In this document: piece by piece, positions 41,701-44,784 of the stretch
Layout of the letters: each line of letters opens with the position of its first letter
Numbering within the stretch: position 1 is the stretch's first letter
Virus record (IMG/VR): IMGVR_UViG_3300031951_000329
Span: 1-44,784 of that record
From: a virus
DNA: 44,784 nt
Reading direction: 5' to 3' (one strand)
Translations under genes and position numbers: made by a program
The notes under the pieces: generated by a model
The model's database searches: none
Seen by the model: the letters and a program-made list of their open reading frames with translations, nothing else
Told to the model about the DNA's origin: nothing

Positions 41701-42349
41701 AGAAAGAGTTAGTACTTTTAGACATGCATACGGGTTTAATCAACTTGGTGATAAAAATACGCCAGCAAAACAATTAGAATATAAGAAAAACTGGCCTTCT
41801 TCTACTGGACCAACTGGGCCTTACACAGGTTTAACTGCAACAACACCAACATTAGGTATTTTACCTGATAAGTATGGTTTTGTGAATGATGATAGATATT
41901 TAATAGGCGCTGATACTTGTGGTGCTTACTTGTTCTTAGGACCTGTAACATACAATCAATTATTAGTTAACGGTGTAAATGCTTTAGCAAGTCGTTCATT
42001 AGAAAATGGTTCAAATAATGCAATAGTTATTCCAGTGATCTTTCAGTATAGAATGACTGATTATTACGGACCTTCTATTACATCTTCTTCATCAGCAGGT
42101 GGTAATGGAATCATTGGCGGATATAATGTAACAAACACAGTTCCTCCTAAGAATATAACTTATGTTAGACAAATAGGATTAGACTTATATCAACAAGATA
42201 AACAAACATTCTCTTTCGATATTCAAGTTGCAGCTACATATCAGAAAGATTCATTAATCCAACTTTATGAAACAGGATTACCAACAGCAACCAAACAAGT
42301 TAAAGAGGTAACCTATGATAAAGCAACCATTAAACGTATATTCTCGTAA
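38786..42349 (+). CDS. Large baseplate/fibre structural protein, 1187 aa
   Basis: The N-terminus (MAETSNSFATILADFIRLQN) is helical. A long coiled coil at about 418-495 (KQADKVRLESEITELQKSID and following) leads into an Fn3-like region at about 507-655 (PKYRIRGFYAIPEP ... EKVEFYVVSVSEAGWP). A short coiled coil follows at about 711-736 (LNLRIQDLENRLNKVVGDV). The C-terminal third is Pro/Gly/Asn-rich beta structure. The alternation of coiled coils and beta modules fits a trimeric wedge-to-fibre connector. The TAA overlaps the next ATG by one base. Confidence 0.75.
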   Translation: MAETSNSFATILADFIRLQNNSLEQLQKVSQAVTTNADTVTVTQTNSDGTTSTFTLPSFGFLKSSIERIDKTVSTMLGFDGSEAYIRMPDGTFKKIYQSKNVTDPSPVGQVTVPAKFIAENNYFFESLLSPALKVSIDVSKYVPQEESKIYVKRMILSLDTDDKIQYFNNSLKGKNDINYVNLLVELQKRNITYFVDEGVNDLPLSIVRYTGDFITVNIEDRTYSNPDGSTSTKRWYLLNTLKYNDNLSLTKDTMVLKPGDKLLKGESIYEVSEIDNSTNFIRINRTSGYDPLVVGEPVIFYSETFSPKVANVGIGYDEYEVVFFKSVNDTENLLSSTYSPGVAFYTNELTIDLTTGPKLLSDFYNESVLDFGSMLLAGSKENKIAAVNGLVPNAPVLNEVNFKVVSVNDHKLDQAEIQAIRKKQADKVRLESEITELQKSIDKKKEELNTTKFNSDTERRAVKNQLDSLIREKDTKTALYASIVKELAVTAQQKPAALDTPKYRIRGFYAIPEPVKDSNGQEQNVIQFYTYYRYVRPDGSASDIKQFDYTDTSGAIKRATYSNLNEVKSEIRKKVYDPVRGIYVWLEEDITNPDVVNINQVDIPISNGEKVEFYVVSVSEAGWPENPILSVPSNIISITFPQDLVSEDEATIALREASQDIVRVDLENDLAAKGLDVHLASSFNAIEKYYAHDTSVISSNVYTAQGTVISLEDYITSLNLRIQDLENRLNKVVGDVKVYIVDEEKNAKLPVKNGDVVTLFAGYYTDAVNLLPATSRRGAIINKSYKIYLENEEASPLQLISRLPGGIAEELPDSFSSSVPPGINDPDYNLYRKYDITPIVNPSVNPADTNNANKIATAFYQSGQLKGQFLYSRYTDVGLVNPLYQAPGTGTNRYIVPSTDYSSNVTQPWIWNRLSVGPGTGPIGGGTANNFTIHIDHPAINPPAAGTTATLANLQTPVIAIDPISGNPQSPERVSTFRHAYGFNQLGDKNTPAKQLEYKKNWPSSTGPTGPYTGLTATTPTLGILPDKYGFVNDDRYLIGADTCGAYLFLGPVTYNQLLVNGVNALASRSLENGSNNAIVIPVIFQYRMTDYYGPSITSSSSAGGNGIIGGYNVTNTVPPKNITYVRQIGLDLYQQDKQTFSFDIQVAATYQKDSLIQLYETGLPTATKQVKEVTYDKATIKRIFS

Positions 42350-44784
42350 TGACAGGACCAAATTTTTATACGATTGATTTTTCTAGAGAAGTAGTTCTAC
42401 AAGGAAAGTCAACAACATTCATAACGATAGGCAGAAATGAAGGTATTAACTTACTGCCAACTGAGGATTTGTATGTAATCGTTATGCCTAATACGAGAAC
42501 GTTTAATTCTTATTTAAGTGGTACACAAACACCAGGCGGTACTGGGTTAACTGCTATTCAAGAAGTTGAAGTTACTACAACAACTACTAATGTAAGCCCA
42601 GGAGTTTTAAGTTTTAACAACATAGAACCCGGTATGACTGTTAAGAATGCTTGGGATTTTCAAAACTCTGGAGCAACAGGACCAATTTCGGTAACAGTAG
42701 GTTCTACAGTAGATAGTCAGATAAATGAAAAAATCATTAGTTTGACAGGATCTCCTGGTTTTGTAACAAATGATGGACCTACCAATATTCATATAGGTGA
42801 ATGGGATGATAGCGGTAAAAACCGATGGAAAATAAATGGTAAAGTTTTAAGTGATTACGAATACATTGCATATACATCTCCACCATCTAATCAAGATGTA
42901 ATTAACTTGCCAAATATATTTGATGGTTCAAAAGAAACTTTTGTTGGACCTTCTAGTACTTTAGTTGGTACTGGTTACGTTGGTCGTCAAAACGGTGGTT
43001 GGGTAGTAGTTAAAAGTAATCCCAAATTACCGAATGCTTCTGTTACATTGAGAATTGATTACGATGGGACAGATCATTCACATATGAAGTTTAATCTTAT
43101 AATCTTTAAAAAATTAATAAATAGCGGTTTACTTACATATCAAGCGCCGCTAAATTTACCAACAAGTGTATCACCTAATTCTGAAGATTATGTTACAGTT
43201 CCATTTGGTGTTAAGTCAGGATCTTCTACATTAGGATTAACAAATTATCTTGACTATCAAGAAGTTCATTTCTTTGGTTATAAAGATACTGATACCAGAA
43301 CTTCAAGAACAACCTATCAGAATGATTATCAATCAGAAACTAAAATCTATGATGATCGTACTTCATATTCATTATTAAAGACAAATCCTAAAATTTCGGG
43401 TAACGTTAAAATTACTTTAGATTCTACAGGAAACTTGTGGTTAAACTCTATTGATGCAAATAACGAATTAGCAGATTCTGCATATAAGAAATACCCTGTT
43501 AGCCCATTATCTACATACCCAAGAGACCTTTACAAGTTCTTTAAGAATGGACAGACGCCAACCTCAATTATTTTTGATCTTTATCAAGTTGACAATCTTT
43601 ATCAAAATACCAAAAGAAATTTATACGAACAGTTTGATAACTTTTATAACTACGGAGTTGAGCAATTAAAAAGTAAATATTATGATGAAAACTTTTCATT
43701 CTTTGCACCACTTTGGTTAAGAAAGAATGTTCCAGATTTCTTTATAGTATTTCGTTTAGATCACCCGGTTTCTGAAGAGACATATAAAAATGCAAGTAAT
43801 CCTGAAGTATTTAAAAGTTTCTTTAAAGACGCAAGAATAGTTAAAACATTTGACATGCGTGAGAAATCACAGCTTGGTACTTACTTGCGTAAAATTACCA
43901 CGGATCCTCGTTTTAAAGAACGTCCACTTGACGTTAGTTTTGATAGTGACATTCCTACTGTTTGGAATGGTATTTCTTATGCAGATGGCACAATGACAGG
44001 TAAAGGTGAGTTCTTATTTGATTACTGGAAGCAAGATCGTCCTGTAATTGAATTAGAAGAATACATCACAGGTGGTTACCAAAGAAACGGAATTATTAGT
44101 TCAAATCTTGTTAACTTAGAGTTCTTATTTGATGATGAAGAAGCTACTCCATATTCTATTAATCGTTACTTTGGTTTATATGTAACTGAAAACCAATTAG
44201 CAAACTTTCAAATTGATTCTACTGCATTAGGAAAAATCTCAGGTCAAACACCTCTTCCTAAAGTTGGAGTTGACGGTGAACCGTATAGTACAAAAGAATT
44301 CATTCAGAATAATCCAAATGGGATAGAAATTCCTGTAAGATATTTTCATAATCCTAGCGGTGTTGTAAATAACACTAATATACCTTCATACCAAGGTGAT
44401 GTGATTGGAAAGTTTCCACTGCCAAGTTTTGTGGAAGATCCTCTAAGAATCTTTTATGTTAAAGACAGAGAAGATGCGTTTAAACGTATCACAGCATTAT
44501 CTGAAGTAGATTATGGAAACCCTGGCACCGACGATTACCGCAGAGTAACTCAAATTAAACTATTTGATAATACTGAAGACATGAGCAAATATGCAGGTGT
44601 TAATCAAATATCATCACAGTTTAATGCAAGTCTTTTAAATGAAGGCGCTTCACAGTTAAGATTACATTTAGCGCAACATGATTCCGCAAATGTTTTTGCC
44701 GATGATGAAGTTATAGAACTTACAGTTAACCAATATAATGCAGATCCTCGTAATCGTCAGTATTGGATAAGAACAAAAAATACT
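42349..44784 (+). CDS. Large virion structural protein, 5' part (runs off the window)
   Basis: The ATG at 42349 overlaps the previous stop codon, and the frame stays open for 812 codons to the end of the window. It begins MTGPNFYTIDFSREVVLQGK and is beta-rich in its first 240 residues. Later it contains YDENFSFFAPLWLRKNVPDF, then FIVFRLDHP, FKDARIVKTFDMREKSQLGT, and IPSYQGDVIGKFPLPSFVED. No enzyme motif was seen. Position and composition indicate a baseplate or fibre protein translated together with the upstream one. The true length is unknown. Confidence 0.85.
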   Translation, partial: MTGPNFYTIDFSREVVLQGKSTTFITIGRNEGINLLPTEDLYVIVMPNTRTFNSYLSGTQTPGGTGLTAIQEVEVTTTTTNVSPGVLSFNNIEPGMTVKNAWDFQNSGATGPISVTVGSTVDSQINEKIISLTGSPGFVTNDGPTNIHIGEWDDSGKNRWKINGKVLSDYEYIAYTSPPSNQDVINLPNIFDGSKETFVGPSSTLVGTGYVGRQNGGWVVVKSNPKLPNASVTLRIDYDGTDHSHMKFNLIIFKKLINSGLLTYQAPLNLPTSVSPNSEDYVTVPFGVKSGSSTLGLTNYLDYQEVHFFGYKDTDTRTSRTTYQNDYQSETKIYDDRTSYSLLKTNPKISGNVKITLDSTGNLWLNSIDANNELADSAYKKYPVSPLSTYPRDLYKFFKNGQTPTSIIFDLYQVDNLYQNTKRNLYEQFDNFYNYGVEQLKSKYYDENFSFFAPLWLRKNVPDFFIVFRLDHPVSEETYKNASNPEVFKSFFKDARIVKTFDMREKSQLGTYLRKITTDPRFKERPLDVSFDSDIPTVWNGISYADGTMTGKGEFLFDYWKQDRPVIELEEYITGGYQRNGIISSNLVNLEFLFDDEEATPYSINRYFGLYVTENQLANFQIDSTALGKISGQTPLPKVGVDGEPYSTKEFIQNNPNGIEIPVRYFHNPSGVVNNTNIPSYQGDVIGKFPLPSFVEDPLRIFYVKDREDAFKRITALSEVDYGNPGTDDYRRVTQIKLFDNTEDMSKYAGVNQISSQFNASLLNEGASQLRLHLAQHDSANVFADDEVIELTVNQYNADPRNRQYWIRTKNT

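Noticed and set aside
1-44784. tRNA genes, CRISPR arrays, insertion sequences and integrase/attachment sites
   Set aside because: No cloverleaf-like sequence, regular DNA repeat-spacer pattern, transposase or integrase motif was seen on reading the window.

Overview
The window is a continuous piece of the virion-structure (late) region of a large, AT-rich, contractile-tailed phage related to the T4 superfamily. The baseplate gene order resembles T4: a gp53-like LysM protein, a gp27-like hub, a tube-like protein, the gp5/gpV OB-fold spike, a neck-like protein, gp25, gp6, then several giant wedge or fibre proteins. The host is probably a member of the Bacteroidetes. No gene start shows a convincing Shine-Dalgarno sequence, A-rich leaders precede almost every ATG, and a DUF4494-like protein is present; each is typical of Bacteroidetes and their phages. 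This host call is an inference. I saw no tRNA, rRNA, CRISPR array or insertion sequence. Gene density is very high, many genes overlap by 1 to 34 nt, and no gene-free stretch exceeds 300 bases.

Layout. 1-347: end of an unidentified gene, then a strong terminator (401-430). 476-2829: a cluster of small proteins with a shared N-terminal motif that looks like the T4 capsid-targeting sequence (CTS) of internal head proteins, plus a DUF4494-like protein, closed by a second terminator. 2931-7249: small hypothetical proteins, a PD-(D/E)XK-like protein with 25-residue tandem repeats, and a Nudix hydrolase. 7327-17079: tail tube, hub and spike block (tube-like, gp53-like, gp27-like, tube-like with an exact 15-residue repeat, gp5-like spike, and a large protein with a lipoyl-type domain). 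17133-20442: a tightly packed group with an S1-domain protein, a 46-aa zinc-binding miniprotein, an amidoligase-like enzyme fused to a pentapeptide-like helix, and two more CTS proteins. 20449-31744: neck and wedge block (gp13-like, gp25, gp6, an 89-aa protein, a 2286-aa giant and a 455-aa partner). 31711-35696: enzyme island (HAD phosphatase, Cys-rich protein, PhoH, minus-strand SET-domain protein and zinc-ribbon protein, DnaQ-type exonuclease, zincless Fpg/Nei glycosylase). 35742-44784: further fibre or baseplate structural genes, the last running off the window.

How it fits together. The structural genes would build the baseplate, spike and neck. The CTS proteins would be packed into the prohead and trimmed by a gp21-type protease, which lies outside the window. 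The enzymes suggest DNA repair and nucleotide clean-up (Fpg, exonuclease, Nudix), translation takeover (S1-domain protein) and protein modification (SET, amidoligase-like). A recurrent TATATA(A/C)(A/T)A box 20-46 nt before several transcription-unit heads resembles the T4 late promoter TATAAATA.
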